64,000 nucleotides of DNA, taken from Spirochaetaceae bacterium. Lineage in GTDB: Bacteria; Spirochaetota; Spirochaetia; Treponematales; Treponemataceae. The stretch spans positions 1-64,000 of the forward strand of contig JAFZVC010000074.1 in assembly GCA_017618015.1 (NCBI GenBank), read 5' to 3'. Under the pieces are notes generated by a model that ran no database searches, was not told where the DNA came from, and saw only the letters and a program-made list of their open reading frames with translations. A program made the position numbers and the translations under genes. Shown here piece after piece: positions 30,501 through 36,800 of this stretch (positions are counted from its first letter, which is position 1; each line of letters starts with the position of its first letter).

Positions 30501-32051
30501 TTCTTTAGTATGGGTTCTGGAGTAGATAAAAACAAATATTCGTATGAATATTGGATCGGCGGTATTGATGTCTGGACGAATGTTGAGTTTGTTCACGATA
30601 AATATGGTCATACCTTCGGAACGGTTTCAGGTGGCGATATTAACGAAGGTAAAGCGGACCAGTTCAGAATTATGTCCGGTAGATGGGGTAAAGGATCTCT
30701 TAAATATACTGGTTATAACGATGGAAATAATCAGCTGCGTTTGGAAATGATAGCTCAAAGAGATTTCCTAGACACTGAAAAAGGAGTGAATACCACAGGT
30801 GCTATTTTAGGCTATAATAATTTCAACAAAACGAGGATACATTCTCCATCCATTGCCACAACAGCAACATCTACTAGTACTACGAATGTTTATCTTGCTT
30901 ATTATGACGAGATAAATGATGAGATTAGGTTCAAACATGGTGTTTTTGGATCATCAAAAACTAACAGTATAAACGGTTTGTTTGATGACTATATGGGTCT
31001 TGGTTCGGCTGTAAAAAGTAAGGTTGTAAATTCCGCGTATGGAACATACGGAATAGAAAATGTTTCTTTAATTGCAGGACAGACTTCAAATAAACTAACT
31101 GCTAAAGAATATCTAGATGATCAAACACAATCATCAAAAACACCATATAATTCAACTTATACCGAAATCTATGAAGTTTCAAATCAGGTTATAGCAACTG
31201 ACGGAACACCTGTTTATGCAGGAAACTTTGTTGATATCGCTGCTATAGAAGGTGGTGGAACTAATGACGATGCAGTTATAGCAGTTTGGTGGGATGTAAC
31301 GAATAAACAATTACTGTATTCATATAATTTACAACCTAGTTCAATACAGGCGAATACTTATGAACAGGCAGATACACATTGGACAAAGCCTGTAGCCATC
31401 TTCGGAACAGGTTCTGGAATTGGTGAATACTGTAAGATTGCCGTTATTAAGGAAGGTTCTGGGGAAAATATACATTACAGCGCACACATAGCTGCATATG
31501 ACAGAAACAACGGAGATGTATGTTATGCTTATATTTCGGATTTCAAACATCCAGAGAATACGAAAACGAGCGTTGTCGATACTTATGGTATTTTAGGAAC
31601 GGAAATCAATATTGATGTTGCCTTGAATGCTAATGGTAAGCCCGTACCATATATCAGTTATTATGCAGGAAGCAATGTTCGTCCTAAGATGGCGTATTTG
31701 AATAATCCTGATGCATTGACAGGGGCTAATCTTCTTGATGGAACTGCAGAAAACGATTCATTTACGAATGTATGGGAAGTAAGTATAATTCCGACTCCGA
31801 GTACTGTTCCAGAAGACCATATCAATGTCGGTGTTTGGAAAAACAACGGTGTAATTAATTATTCTACGACTGATGGAAATGCGCCGAATGCACAAGGGAC
31901 AAATATTGGAAGCAATACTCATACAGCAGGTGTTAGTGAGACGACAAATAGTTATGGTAATGTTTACGGAAACGGTACCAAGAATCCAGTTCTTAGCTAT
32001 GCTGTAACAAATGGTGTTAAGGGCTCTATCGAAACAGCCCAGATGAAGTAA
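12579..32051 (+). CDS. Giant Ig-like repeat lipoprotein 1 (6490 residues)
   Basis: One uninterrupted 19.5-kb frame. The N-terminus is a signal peptide ending LILFATC, with Cys27 as likely lipid site, then DVGLGPSVDTTAP, identical in giant protein 2. Next come about 40 Ig-like beta-sandwich repeats of 80-110 residues. Each opens with a [VI]D-x-x-x-P linker such as VDTTAPVV and contains L-x-GT-x-[ST]D and VKATDxAGN-type strands, as in bacterial Ig-like adhesin repeats. From about residue 4280 a non-repetitive module shared with giant protein 2 runs to the end. It includes a Ca2+-loop-like DADGDGDFDDND (about 4748) and closing propeller-like motifs (VYLAYYDEINDEIRF near 6104, AVIAVWWD near 6225, HIAAYDRNNGDVCYAYI). 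It is probably a surface or periplasmic fibre-like adhesin or stalk. GGAGGTG lies 5 nt before the ATG. Composition changes along the gene, and residues about 860-1940 are repeated at about 2440-3610. Confidence 0.9.
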   Translation: MKSEKYVIYNILRTTILALCLILFATCDVGLGPSVDTTAPDLSISNPTASAILKGTISLDGTVSDDTTIASVKVKFSGISSSNRNEYEYDATVDAANKKWSLTINTLEGEGVKDGNYELNVTATDNSGKTSVRTTSFYVDNTAPVLMVDTPDVKTASMNYDVQIEGKLYDQSEVKKLSVVICDASGMEVIRKDANVTNNSTWKATFDGDSELGLKANTPVLSDSGSYYYYVVATDAVDNTNEYFFHKPDVYTQFNGRKLDISEWASFDKGDTDTVSGQQLDRTWFNSIKIHVSSMSSLSSTSLVPNFSYSSQDFASIEWGNIADGSSLAKDASIVGTITPPANVDSPFKNETFKCYIFPALSGSNPNPFTTNSVTGITMITKLDGSTETPSASNRWPAANIKITNTGTARNFSISTQWPDSLSQYLVGEKFFIYIEIENASGTKFFGSQIFDVNPGTPTLEITTAELIDSLQMTTNDTDNFVITGTAFTSSGIGCDVEYEVKKTGQAGAYASGEPIPGANYDSTGKWSLPLSSLNLTDGTYSFTFTAEKNGLRALVSRTIIIDTQGPTINIIAKTPDKDCNTVTVSGNANDSNGLASTRYRLLPLITEWQTIDVAYNWQVPINLSSAAEVEHTFEIEFTDAAGNASTAEATIPIDHYDPSLVITDEGDWGTADVIPVVKGTASDTHFNTDNKITVTYRNISDSESQEVTSDISVDTTSHEWTWKLAEDAADIDDGIYSVEFKVTDTFDKQTTITKTFKRDVNGPVFEDVTFKGLTDGITGKTLEVTVRVDDKPAGLKKVQWKLDDRDYTDISNVSTTSKINLSDSDLTEGSHTLYIRAIDDTDPGHVTEYTPTTFKTDWASPVITIDNIDIDAVDENNKKFIAEDDNDNIYINKSLKLTGTITDSNPLSNVSGGMSVTASVNNGTPATLELKTAVTDDDTDYLVYDADDSKWKWAYTLSVPSDHSADGTKTVKIIATDAVGKKSNEDDGTKTITIDTETPTVTVSVPSKVDGTTPAAVTVTVYDKRMTVQKVEYQFNDGTGWPNNDNWTEITSTSSGYEVELNTTVLGSNEGERKVRVKATDGLNESAPKEATFYFDTAYPTLDITASAENFTNGGNGAEKKYVLTIESSDANLKDVVVTAKIGEGENATPYSGTWPSSFTPAAGATTINATVEIPVNTSTHSADGTYTFTITASDNAGNRVPETKKITIDTTVPTVDAPTISAATNGYVTGNAVDLTVTASDTGSGLDSVQFIISGKKSGENAVKTEDANIGTTGGTYRLILGDWDEGNLTITATAKDKAGNTETSEEETFVVDQEYPTSEITTDNFETNETFSIEGTASDTFGIEKVEVYQQIVPASGTAPAAVLIETISEATSWTLENLPRDPENPSETLTTGTGADEKPVSGTYKYYAKATDKAGKTTKSSPDVKVTVDTIAPVVTIAAPKDKTTGNDSLSGESYSFYGNVTDTIEGVAGVGVDKLIYAFVKSDDDDIDSTTVPSPAENDWQEMPASAGRWSIIKALPDNTEDDDKLDEEHWYFFVKAVDNAGNISAPQSVHFHVDSEAPSLDVSTTGITEDDIYYYYKALPDGTTTDTFTLEGTASDSYGIKSVEVNGSEVTVTGDSWSKDITITPNTSTTVTVKVTDLVGKTASKSYTLYLDNTEPELTITSPVAEDSLEEGTATLRGTVSDEGSGVKSLSYRVTRVTGETETGETETSVIDETSITTGGKKNWTEDVNLGDDEGTFYLTVTAKDNQDNEATKKNKFFVDKANPTITETSIGEGVFTINGGVEKELTLSGTVTDSNALDKNAAVTISADGITTVEIPASSVVDSVWTKTFLLGESNQNDPNYLADGTYVFTITAKDVAGKKNSKTLQRTVTIDTVDPVITATTIVEYTVNNFETGTDNNKWLLSSSVPIKVTVTDDNLSTVEYVTNKGRGSLTKGTGNEWTATTIPLDEGENTIYIIAKDSAQNETRYPASGEEKVYIDAKVPSITLDESSALLTKDAFELSGFAGDSNMLSPTVAITIMADKNRQIGGRDRVDLDTADLTEVTESNREELEAPDDILNGQYKWTQEFSVGNTNSTNDNYVADGKYIFTITANDVAKRTFAVSRTITVDTTAPTFDGVPTISTATNGYIKGTAINLEVSASDSLSGVDSVKFIINKEGEAASDPVNAELGINSWTYRLPLAEWGEGKLTVTAKATDKAGNEATSTAVEFIIDQYDPVVTETAIGTSSSWKHEDFTVSGKVTDTLGLSTSGFTLTVTKTEDDVTTTLDNITVDTQPVSGKGTAENCTEYTWAVTIPVASDESSVYTFVANATDLSGKSSSEGITRTVSIDTQSPELTFKYLSTDPADKNIMEGNSYTIEGTATDGLAGIESVSYKLDTEDETTDGITLSGDKKNRTWKLPVQLGTGGLSEDEHTIVVYAQDAAGNDAESIEATFIVDLANPTVEFNNAVSIPAYINENLSLTGVVTDSNPLSADAMVVKAYVNGTEYTGANAATYTKTGANGGSWSFTVFADTDGAKVVKIVATDISGKKAEDSVTITVDKTAPTVTVVNPGSKDAGFELTANVYDTGKGMTDGSVCWSFNENATEAPENAADSTDASLYWQAMTPGTGSTYTAEITDDDLGTTEGERHIYVKATDGLNWSTPVGTLFYFDKDDPTVEVTVSPNRSYTNSDYTLTVNAADANLRDVKITAKKGNTALTGTGEESGIWKTFTATDGAVTNQTATLTVPSDPEDHSADGTYTFNITATDKAGKTAFASKTVTVDTTVPTVADTFAVPDTTATEGSSYRFSGTASDENGSGIEKVEISFTNKPETGTTSDSDKEANKIDASGQNGWSYTLYFADNSMFNAATGAEGDKEVHVRAIDAAGNVSPWVTKDFVYDKSAPTSTISQYKNAGDSDTNITANSFETGKVFELKGSASDTYGIANVKVYQQIVPASGTAPAPVLIDTLTTASWTLQNLPRDPEHPESSLTTGTGENTKPVSGTYKYYAKTEDSSGKTTDSATVTVTIDTTAPTVTITAPDSSVSPTNEKTGENSLSDNIYMFRGTAYDEGDGAVGVAKLMYAFVKADDAFNATEPEVTAWADQTATAGNWSISITLSAGTGTPATGELNEAHWYFFAKSVDAAGNESDVSKIHFHVDKSSPTLTMTTDNVKDKENKTYYFKEDDSFDATDGTITLAGTTADTYGIKSVSITTKAGEEDAVTTDLSTSGSWTHAFEVPADTTVTVTITATDNSDKAVTKNYTLYRDTVGPTLEIISPASDESFLNNTINLLKGTVSDEGSGVKTSINYSITKEGDATATKEGTITRNGESWTLNSVDFRLIDEVTNDFITQEGTFSLTIRAEDTLGNPKEQTVVFYVDKADPTLSETSVGTGGKTTNETFTLSGWVKETNELNSSAAVTISADNEGFANIELVSSNLTKVADGTSTTAIADDATFEGWYYWTKTFYVGNVTAGQNGVPADATILANGTYVFTITAKDVAGKTTVIQRTVKVDTTAPVFSPRTPDGDDYIYYTATDTVSGAPWMDRSVVDISVKVDDEANGSGINTVEYETSAGSTGVLRKSGTDWIASVPLSDGENEIRIKATDVAGNVSYKPEPEGNTANYVTVRVDTTAPVVTADSSTQDIITNVRASSFYLNIAETGSGIASVTATLGSGSTARTITMTSSDYGVIEAPEANTSITVGDGTETATHKITLNEAALTGLSGSVKLTVKAADNVGNESTSVNVANITIDTENPTIENLDFNVASGNTSLVHKSAENTYYIKDGTFRITGRTRDNIGIEKTEVTVGSGTAQQVTSDTSGWHIDVNPVDSGSHTTTVTVTATDKAGNQANQTINLTFDTTAPEALHIIDSKGKDLVFRVGNYNNDERTDGPVWDSKDEDVGGKYSKGTYGNTRTITMRGRYNDEGSGLRRIYYKFYDTEAEINTKAAAGTLLADVVGTPDGYINPSDESTKRVFYKVAANATNPIASDKCTPFADGNPAEYYTEITTNFLKEALGPSVGLKDGENYFVFVAEDNVGNKSVDSARVPDDSPAGYTTYYNYVLNVDTTAPVAVNVTGITYNGATKTLNEGENLIVNKSLMGANDTIDIKLTATDDNSGSGIKSVELTKLGNTTVSYKESNAVNGEYTVKIPQNKVSSGAVSVRITDKAGNAADFILFSITDDSTPPTVSLNSHNSDTTVNKTITLKGTAEDTNGVDPVVGVYYTRSNISKPADNTTPNGTNANSEWVPYTSSNKSGTNSWSIVVDTEASGFEDGEDHYFTVAVKDKAGNTGYSTPVKLTIDQLSDCPVIRFSNITTDDEGLLVSTQTLFGTIEDDDGTIDRIYVFVSENELSKTEWDSIDWTSMESDSSSYSTVKSGAWSYQIKGNDGIKYLYFRVADKYNTFITPYNSKPGENGVYMIGTDETVTVMKPLKLTIDMNPPQINPTVKVYSHTTVNDHKEYNDEDLELFTNNMIFGGTKKYVDIYASSFDTNKISKMTIQISGETIDENNANIIVAEQTGKKDGVYDVFVRKNIDVSELNSDSYQLTITAYDKSSYNFVTHNIRIDNEAPGFDVDSLSSGDEVVGDTVLRGTAMDNYAAIASVSYMIPTKATELSSIMANMPEGSTNQWIPMSKVDGTSSSWKMEFIDRSIEIDGENKQLATYVTGSNAGIYGEETQTNSNIWKLPILFRTEDSMGNADIIGNKKDASGNYNCFYLIVDPDGDKPSASITYPAMYDKNTPVTLGGTIRIFGGANDNIAVSSVFMQIDADGDGDFDDNDKTALQNMTYQENGNTKRIYNPNGNTFGTVTESTTFENGKGYVFGTGDDSWWGIKVNGKENWNISINEHGEFNEIYGAATAGYDANTTYYTQSISNGNYVYTKVIFTEQNPYNPSENYYVKIPMHIRVRALDNNNRVGDWDWNGATTDHPIPIGIKIDTEGPQIDNLRLVQYAANNTTVTASQDYKADISIKGTWYLTGHISDNDGIKSLSQNSTNSSVKSLEVKPNGSNDWESFTYDADNEITAADFRIKLETTNSGDLNFAITAKDTVEPENVSNYQISIKYDNSAPAVGVTLTTNGGAYTIGKGDEEGDDKTEVIQQSNGEYTIEGIVTDGNDSGSSDFSRLAVYFMREGNNNAVSENLRKDRIYNPELSKVNDNNLSFIYEEDDTTVPGNVVRTIDNLPIFVAGVTKNSDSKLTLNNINNSDKHIVNIRKGGLVKIKGVYRLITEVSPDYKTVTFDPPVGENFSQAEFVYALIIDNRKMETASYENGDKTVYNDDGDKVIESVTSSNSLAVDSFKKNGNLPSVIADASGAVTGYKWSVTIDSKNIPDGPIYICCVAFDNAGNISELQKIETRVFNSRPAIANIWLGTDYDRNGDVNVTLDDDGKLISSELVKIRSVISTTNTTWKTSNNAYTVPLITDTDGFTAVGTTVIRPEIVGGNGILNYYYAVKEPNKDMTSYKHLSNVSEANAYDNSTPKKLKVYNSNEYVFVMETDKLIKDDSEKRSAEDSLKQNSIVFMLSGDNDGPNTKLGGNTSNGLGNGETEFYFKIYDSTENLVGNSNIANNTSQWASFGIRINVQVVDTKPPKAEILPFKWNDSSDNSLYNNSTNNGHIELPADLPTETFKTTNTGEYDLDPKVSGKITIRGTAYDETCLQSIWIKMEDFAGLYKITDGVKDYVQVSAFSGGSWTPKGSIDSDGYHFYVTNNDTDLSDGHHVEWALDLDTSRISGGVGLDKIIQVKVLDTGANDNTMAANGDGDVYIDQTTNEKAIDQAKVKKAKLQMDVVPYIKGVKTALSSLHKGNFSSVYDRTALGHYPVSMKEDIYLYGFNLDGGTLYDSSETPKAAELTKISNISNLPAKPNWYSTGLSFDTMYKTTYDPDNSKNGISEFTSGKISVKVNDVESLNNKNKNDGKGSYGGVVNLNSSPAGNNDVFENYYNRQPNGINNNLLTDDVYLDIWQINSEAAKPKTGGVAEPVMSINPSNHKIEFAFVNGTLFFSMGSGVDKNKYSYEYWIGGIDVWTNVEFVHDKYGHTFGTVSGGDINEGKADQFRIMSGRWGKGSLKYTGYNDGNNQLRLEMIAQRDFLDTEKGVNTTGAILGYNNFNKTRIHSPSIATTATSTSTTNVYLAYYDEINDEIRFKHGVFGSSKTNSINGLFDDYMGLGSAVKSKVVNSAYGTYGIENVSLIAGQTSNKLTAKEYLDDQTQSSKTPYNSTYTEIYEVSNQVIATDGTPVYAGNFVDIAAIEGGGTNDDAVIAVWWDVTNKQLLYSYNLQPSSIQANTYEQADTHWTKPVAIFGTGSGIGEYCKIAVIKEGSGENIHYSAHIAAYDRNNGDVCYAYISDFKHPENTKTSVVDTYGILGTEINIDVALNANGKPVPYISYYAGSNVRPKMAYLNNPDALTGANLLDGTAENDSFTNVWEVSIIPTPSTVPEDHINVGVWKNNGVINYSTTDGNAPNAQGTNIGSNTHTAGVSETTNSYGNVYGNGTKNPVLSYAVTNGVKGSIETAQMK
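15165..18400 (+). repeat. Segmental repeat block within giant gene 1, copy 1
   Basis: About eleven consecutive Ig-like repeats whose order and details recur about 4.75 kb downstream. Landmarks are VYQQIVPASGTAPA near 16625, HFHVDSEAPSL near 17250 and VDKANPTITETSIG near 17875. Limits are approximate because they were judged from protein similarity. Confidence 0.65.
19910..23400 (+). repeat. Segmental repeat block within giant gene 1, copy 2
   Basis: Second copy of the block at 15165-18400. Matching landmarks are VYQQIVPASGTAPA near 21375, HFHVDKSSPTL near 21995 and VDKADPTLSETSVG near 22665. This copy is visibly richer in G+C, especially 22000-24100, than copy 1. Giant protein 2 carries related repeats once (about 36270-39000). 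Confidence 0.65.
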
Positions 32052-32066
32052 CCCGCGAGTTTCGGG

Positions 32067-32097
32067 GAACGCGGTTCATTTTGGACCGCGTTCTTTT
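32067..32097 (+). terminator. Rho-independent terminator of giant gene 1
   Basis: GAACGCGGT (32067-32075) and ACCGCGTTC (32085-32093) form a perfect 9-bp GC-rich stem with a 9-nt loop, followed by TTTT. It lies 16 nt after the stop codon. Confidence 0.8.
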
Positions 32098-32165
32098 GCG
32101 CCGTTACTTGCTATGTGGTCGCCAGTGCCATTTGTCACTCTGGCGGGCGAGGCTTTAAAATAAAA

Positions 32166-32201
32166 CAGGCACTTACGTTCCTACGCAAGTGCCTGTTTTT
32201 T
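32166..32201. terminator. 30-bp palindromic terminator, copy A
   Basis: CAGGCACTT (32166-32174) pairs with AAGTGCCTG (32187-32195), followed by TTTTTT. The whole 30-bp core is identical to 46780-46809. Read on the minus strand it lies beyond a degenerate tail of an Rpn-type gene, so it can end transcription from both sides. Confidence 0.7.
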
Positions 32202-32320
32202 CAAATACCTTGATTTGCTGACAAGCCATACCAAGAGATTTAGCAATAAGCTTTACGGAATGTCACGCCAAGTTTTTATCGCTGATTCCACATCGAATTC
32301 TGTAAGTATCATAACGAGCA
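32196..32320 (-). pseudogene. Remnant of an Rpn-type nuclease gene 3' end
   Basis: Minus-strand translation gives LTEFDVESAIKTWRDIP then a stop; in another frame it gives HSVKLIAKSLGMACQQIKVFEKT. Both look like C-terminal tails of PD-(D/E)XK-transposase proteins. The 43 bp at 32264-32306 match 32484-32526 inside the neighbouring intact gene with only 2 differences. It appears to be a broken duplicate tail left between that gene and the palindromic terminator. Confidence 0.55.
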
Positions 32321-32328
32321 CCTAGTCT

Positions 32329-33303
32329 TTAATTTGAGCTGGATACAGAAAACGTTTCTACAGGTATATTCAGCAAACTGGAAATTTCCTGTGCAGTATA
32401 GCGACCGTCTTTTAAAAGGTTCTTTGCGTCTTCCACGGCTTTTTCCTGCTTACCATCGATTCTGCCATCTTCGTAGCCGTCTTCACGCCAAGTCTTTATC
32501 GCTGATTCCACATCAAATTCTGTAAGGCACATCGCAATCACCTCCGCTTTGTTAATGCTGAAAAAGCCGTCAAGCAGATTCTCATCTATCGCCCAGCAGA
32601 CGGCATCGTCAACGGCTTCCTTAACGGGCATGCCGCTCTTCTGGTTGTCTGTTATTCTGCCGACATACCTGACATAATCATACAACGGTTTGCAGTTTTT
32701 TTGAAGAGCGGAGTTGCGTCCCGGATTGATGTTTATGACCGTCGCCGTCCACTCGAAGTCAGCAGCGGGCGCATTAACTTTATCCGCGGTTTTGCACTTT
32801 CCTGCATCGTCGTTAACTTTATCTACAACACGTCTTTCGAACGCGTCCGAAAGACGCAGTGTAAACGTGTCCGGCTTGTTCCTGTCGCCGTTGTAGAACA
32901 CGACGAAACGGGGTTCGGGTATTTTAATCAGCTTCGAACCTAGGATGTTCAGCTTGTTCTTTTCGATGTGCATCTGGTAGAGCTGCGAGAAGTAGAAGAA
33001 ACCTCGAAGCGGCATGTTGGGGTTATACGTAGACTGCTGCTCATACAGCGTCATTTGCGAATCGACAAGAAACGAAATGTCGTTTTTCATCGTCATGTAG
33101 ATAACGTTCTCTATCGTGTTTACTTCGAGTGCGTCCGGATCCGTGTAACTAGTGTTGTTAAGGGCGTTGTAAAGTTCCAGCCGCCACTTTTTGCTCAGCT
33201 CGTTGTCGCGCCCGAAAATCGCCTTGAAAAGCCTGTCACGGTACTCCCTGTTATGTGCTGCCTGAATCAGGTTTGTTTGCGAATCTGACAAAATTTGTTC
33301 CAT
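32329..33303 (-). CDS. PD-(D/E)XK nuclease family transposase (Rpn-type), copy 1
   Basis: 324 residues from the ATG at 33303, which has AGGAGG 11 nt upstream; the frame is open to 33423, but without a comparable site. The protein starts MEQILSDSQTNLIQAAHNRE and soon reaches YRDRLFKAIFGRDNE, typical of this family. The presumed catalytic residues are D75 (KNDISFLVD) and E88-Q89-Q90 (LYEQQS), a D...E-x-Q version of the PD-(D/E)XK site. Then come PLRGFFYFSQLY and FVVFYNGD. The tail has EDGYEDGRIDGKQEKA followed by a small helical end. Rpn-type proteins are DNA endonucleases that promote recombination and are scattered in multicopy in many genomes. It is convergent with giant gene 1. The sequence differs strongly from the copy at 46814-47638. 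Confidence 0.85.
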   Translation of the reverse strand: MEQILSDSQTNLIQAAHNREYRDRLFKAIFGRDNELSKKWRLELYNALNNTSYTDPDALEVNTIENVIYMTMKNDISFLVDSQMTLYEQQSTYNPNMPLRGFFYFSQLYQMHIEKNKLNILGSKLIKIPEPRFVVFYNGDRNKPDTFTLRLSDAFERRVVDKVNDDAGKCKTADKVNAPAADFEWTATVININPGRNSALQKNCKPLYDYVRYVGRITDNQKSGMPVKEAVDDAVCWAIDENLLDGFFSINKAEVIAMCLTEFDVESAIKTWREDGYEDGRIDGKQEKAVEDAKNLLKDGRYTAQEISSLLNIPVETFSVSSSN

Positions 33304-33602
33304 TTTATTCAGAACCTCCTGTCCAATAAAGTTATACAGAGCTTGTAAATTCCCTTCACTATAGTTATTGCTTTTGGGTGTGTGGTTTTGAAAACTTTTC
33401 GGGGTGCGAGACAGAAAATCCAAAAAAATGTGTTATATTGATAGTGGGAAGATATTCGCGATTTTGTGTAAAAACGCAAAAAAGTGATGACGCGCCCGAC
33501 GCTAACAGGCATGCCCAGCGCGAACAAACACAAAAAAGCAAGGATGCGCCCTATGATTATCCTAAAAAGCTATAAAAAAATCACACATTTTATTATAAAT
33601 TT

Positions 33603-33651
33603 AGATATTAGAGATAAAAAGATTGAAATCTCAAAAAAAATGCACGATAAT
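33603..33651 (+). promoter_or_regulatory. Promoter of giant lipoprotein gene 2 with upstream 12-mer
   Basis: AGATATTAGAGA (33603-33614), 8 bp, TTGAAA (33623-33628), 17 bp, GATAAT (33646-33651). The architecture is the same as at 12371-12419. Transcription would start near 33658, giving a leader of about 190 nt. Confidence 0.65.
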
Positions 33652-33666
33652 ATAAAGTGAGGCAAT

Positions 33667-33697
33667 AGGTGGGGAAAAGGGGTATTCTGCCCGGACG
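33667..33697 (+). promoter_or_regulatory. Conserved G-rich 5' leader element, copy 2
   Basis: 31 nt matching 12433-12463 with 3 substitutions. Two of them (T to C and A to G) lie in the 3' arm and keep or improve pairing of GGG with the arm. It sits about 9 nt from the predicted RNA 5' end. Confidence 0.5.
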
Positions 33698-33851
33698 GAA
33701 ACTACGGGAAGAATTAAAACGCTGATGCCGCACGATTTTGCGCACGGTAAAGCGAGAAATCGCAAACAACGCTCATAAAGCAGCTCGTACAGCATCGGTT
33801 TAACGCAACAATTGATCTCTGCTTCATAAAGGAAACAGGGGAGGTGCTGAT

Positions 33852-36800
33852 ATGAGGACAAAAAAACACATTATTCTAAACATCCTGAGAACTGTCATAT
33901 TCTCGTTCTGCTTGATACTTCTCGCAACTTGTGACGTTGGTCTTGGTCCAAGTGTCGATACTACCGCACCTAATATATCCATAACCAGCCCGACCCCAAG
34001 CCAAGTCGTTAAAGGTTCGTTCTCGATGGGCGGCGTTGCGACCGATGACGGCGGAATTGCCAATATTATCGTAGACTTTACCGGTATAGGTTCCTCTGAA
34101 GGAACAAATTATAACTTCGAGGCTTCCGTTGCTGACGGAAAATGGAGCCTTTCTGTAAACTCAGTCGGTACTGTAGCTGACGGCACTTATCAGCTTAAAG
34201 TTACCGCAAACGATAAATCTGGAAAAACCTCTTACCAGATGACGACATTCACCGTGGATAACACGGCTCCTGTAATACTCGTTACATCCCCTGATGAAAA
34301 AAACTCCTCAATGAATTACGACCTTCAGTTCGAAGGAAAGATATACGACGCGACAGAAATAGACAAAGTAACCGTAACTGTATATGACGAAGCAGGTAAT
34401 GCAAAAATAAGCAAGGAAGCAAGCCTTGTCGGTACGAGTGAATGGAAAGTTTCGTGGGATGGAGAAACAGAGCTTCTTATCGGTACGGCACTTGCAAAGC
34501 TTGCGAACGGCGATTACACATATTCAGTAACGGCTTCCGACAAAGTAGGAAACTCCAGCACATACTTCTTCCACAAGGAAGATATATACAAAGAATACAA
34601 TAAAAATAAGCTTTCTATAGATGCTTGGGCAGCTTTCGACAAGGGAGATACGAACAGTGTTTCTGATGTGGTGCTGGATCGTACATGGCTTAATACGATT
34701 CGAATCCCGGCAGACCCGGCGACAGCATTTGCTGACCGTACTAAAATCACATATTCCGAAAAACAGATTGCTAGTATTTCATGGGATATAGAAACAAAAG
34801 ACTCTGGAAACCTTTCTCAGCTTGATTCAGCTACCGGTACCATCACCGGTACAATTACTCCGCCTACAGGAGTAGACTCTCCTTTTAAGAACGATACTTT
34901 TGTGGCTTATATTTGGAAAGAGGAAGAAGGTTCCAATAATGCAGCTCATATTCATTCTGATGCTGATATGGTACTTCGTTATGACCCAACTGACACTAGT
35001 CCGAGTGAGAATAAAACTGTAACAATCGAAAATATAGGTACTTCCAGAAAATTCACGATAAGACTTAAGAACTTAAATGATGGAAATGGTCTAGGAAAAG
35101 GCAAACACGGCATATATATTCAAATATCCAATTCAAGTAACCAGACATTCTCCGATGAACAAGCATTTGGTATAGATTTAGGTGCACCAAAACTTGAGAT
35201 ACCAGGAATTAAAACGTTGCCGACAGCAACGAATACCGAGACTTTCTCTTATTCAGGAACAGCTTTCGAAAGTGATGGAAACACCGCTTGTACACAGTTG
35301 AAATACAAACTGACTATAACGTCTCCTGACGGTACGACTTTGTATGAAACCTCCGATGCAGGTCTTCCAATTACTGTAAATGATGACGGAACCTGGACAC
35401 ATTCAGTCAGCTCAGATGTTTACAGAAGATTGAACGAAGCCGGAGAGGAAATAACGGCTACAGAAATGGCGGATGGAACATATGCGTATGAATTCATCGC
35501 TACTTCTGGTGACTACGAAAAGAAACTGTCTCATACGCTCGACCTGGACAAAACAGGACCAGAAATTATAACTGGTTTTGATGATCAATTGTCTTATAAT
35601 GCTAGAACCATAACAATCTCCGTAAACTGCTCAGATAATCTCAGCGGACTTAGAGAGGTTGCTTGGTATCCGTTCGATTCAAGCATAGGTGAGCACGGGG
35701 CTTATCTTGAAGATGACGATCACAAAAATCTTGCGAATGGTAGAAACACGGAAATCACGTTCAATACTGACGGTTCGGGTTATAAGATTAAGTTCGTCGC
35801 AATTGATAAATCTGGCAATAGGACAGAAAAAGAATACACGGGTATAACAATTGACTCCCTTCCTCCAACGCTAAAAGATAAGGATGCGTCCAACAGTCCT
35901 ATACTTGCAGCGTCTGCCCCAAATTTCATTACGTCCAGCAGCGAATCATCATTTAAGATAATAACCGCTACGAATTCTGCAGTTGTCGTTGCGGAAGATG
36001 TAATAGCTATAGATTCCTTTGAAGTTAAGGCCACAAGAGACGGAGTGCCACAGAAGCCATCTGGAAATGCGGATGATGGTGAATCTTGGTATTCTTTGAC
36101 AGGACTTTCTAACACAGAAATTAAGAAGCAGCTTACTGTTGGTGATTTGTCTATTCCAGATTTTACAGGAGTTGGAGATGGTAGATGGGTCGTAACAGTA
36201 AATGTAAAGGATAAGAGCGGCTGGACAGCAAGCAAGACGTACAGTTTTACAGTAGATACGACTCCGCCTGAGGTGGATTCCATAGAAACTATCGATGCGC
36301 CGAAAGATATGGGAACTATCTCATATCTGTTCAGCGGAACAGCTAATGACATTGATCCTGACACTGGTTCTGGTGTAAAGAAGATTGAAGTTGCGTTTAC
36401 GAACAAAGACGAAGCAATCGTTGAAGACGCAGCGAACGAAGAAGATAATACTCCGATAAAGACCGCATCTGGTCAGGCAGACTGGAATTACTCCCTTGTA
36501 TTCAGTGAGAACTCAGTATTCGCAACAGAAGGAGAAAAGACTATACACGTTCGTGCAATCGACACGGCAGGAAACGTAGGTGAATGGACCTCTTCTAATT
36601 TCGTATACGACAAGAGTTCCCCAACAAGTTCAATTATCTCCTATAAACAGGACGGTGATGCAGCATTTACGACGCTTCCATCATCTTCATTCTACACAGG
36701 AAAACAATTTACCCTTAAAGGCAAGGTTTCTGACTCTCAGGGTATAGCTTCTGTCGAAGTTTGGCGTAAAAACGGCAATGCCGAATCTACCTCTGATCCA

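Larger units (their letters stand above)
33304..33851. other. Intergenic region upstream of giant lipoprotein gene 2
   Basis: 548 bp with no convincing gene. It repeats the order seen upstream of giant gene 1: GTGTTATATT (33430-33439), AGATATTAGAGA (33603-33614), TTGAAA-17-GATAAT (33623-33651), the G-rich leader element (33667-33697) and GGGGAGGTGCTGATATG at the start. Sequence between these blocks is not conserved, which makes the blocks stand out as functional. Confidence 0.6.

Noticed and set aside
33304-33423. N-terminal extension of the first Rpn-type protein
   Set aside because: The frame is open, but the family homology starts after the ATG at 33303, which has the AGGAGG site.
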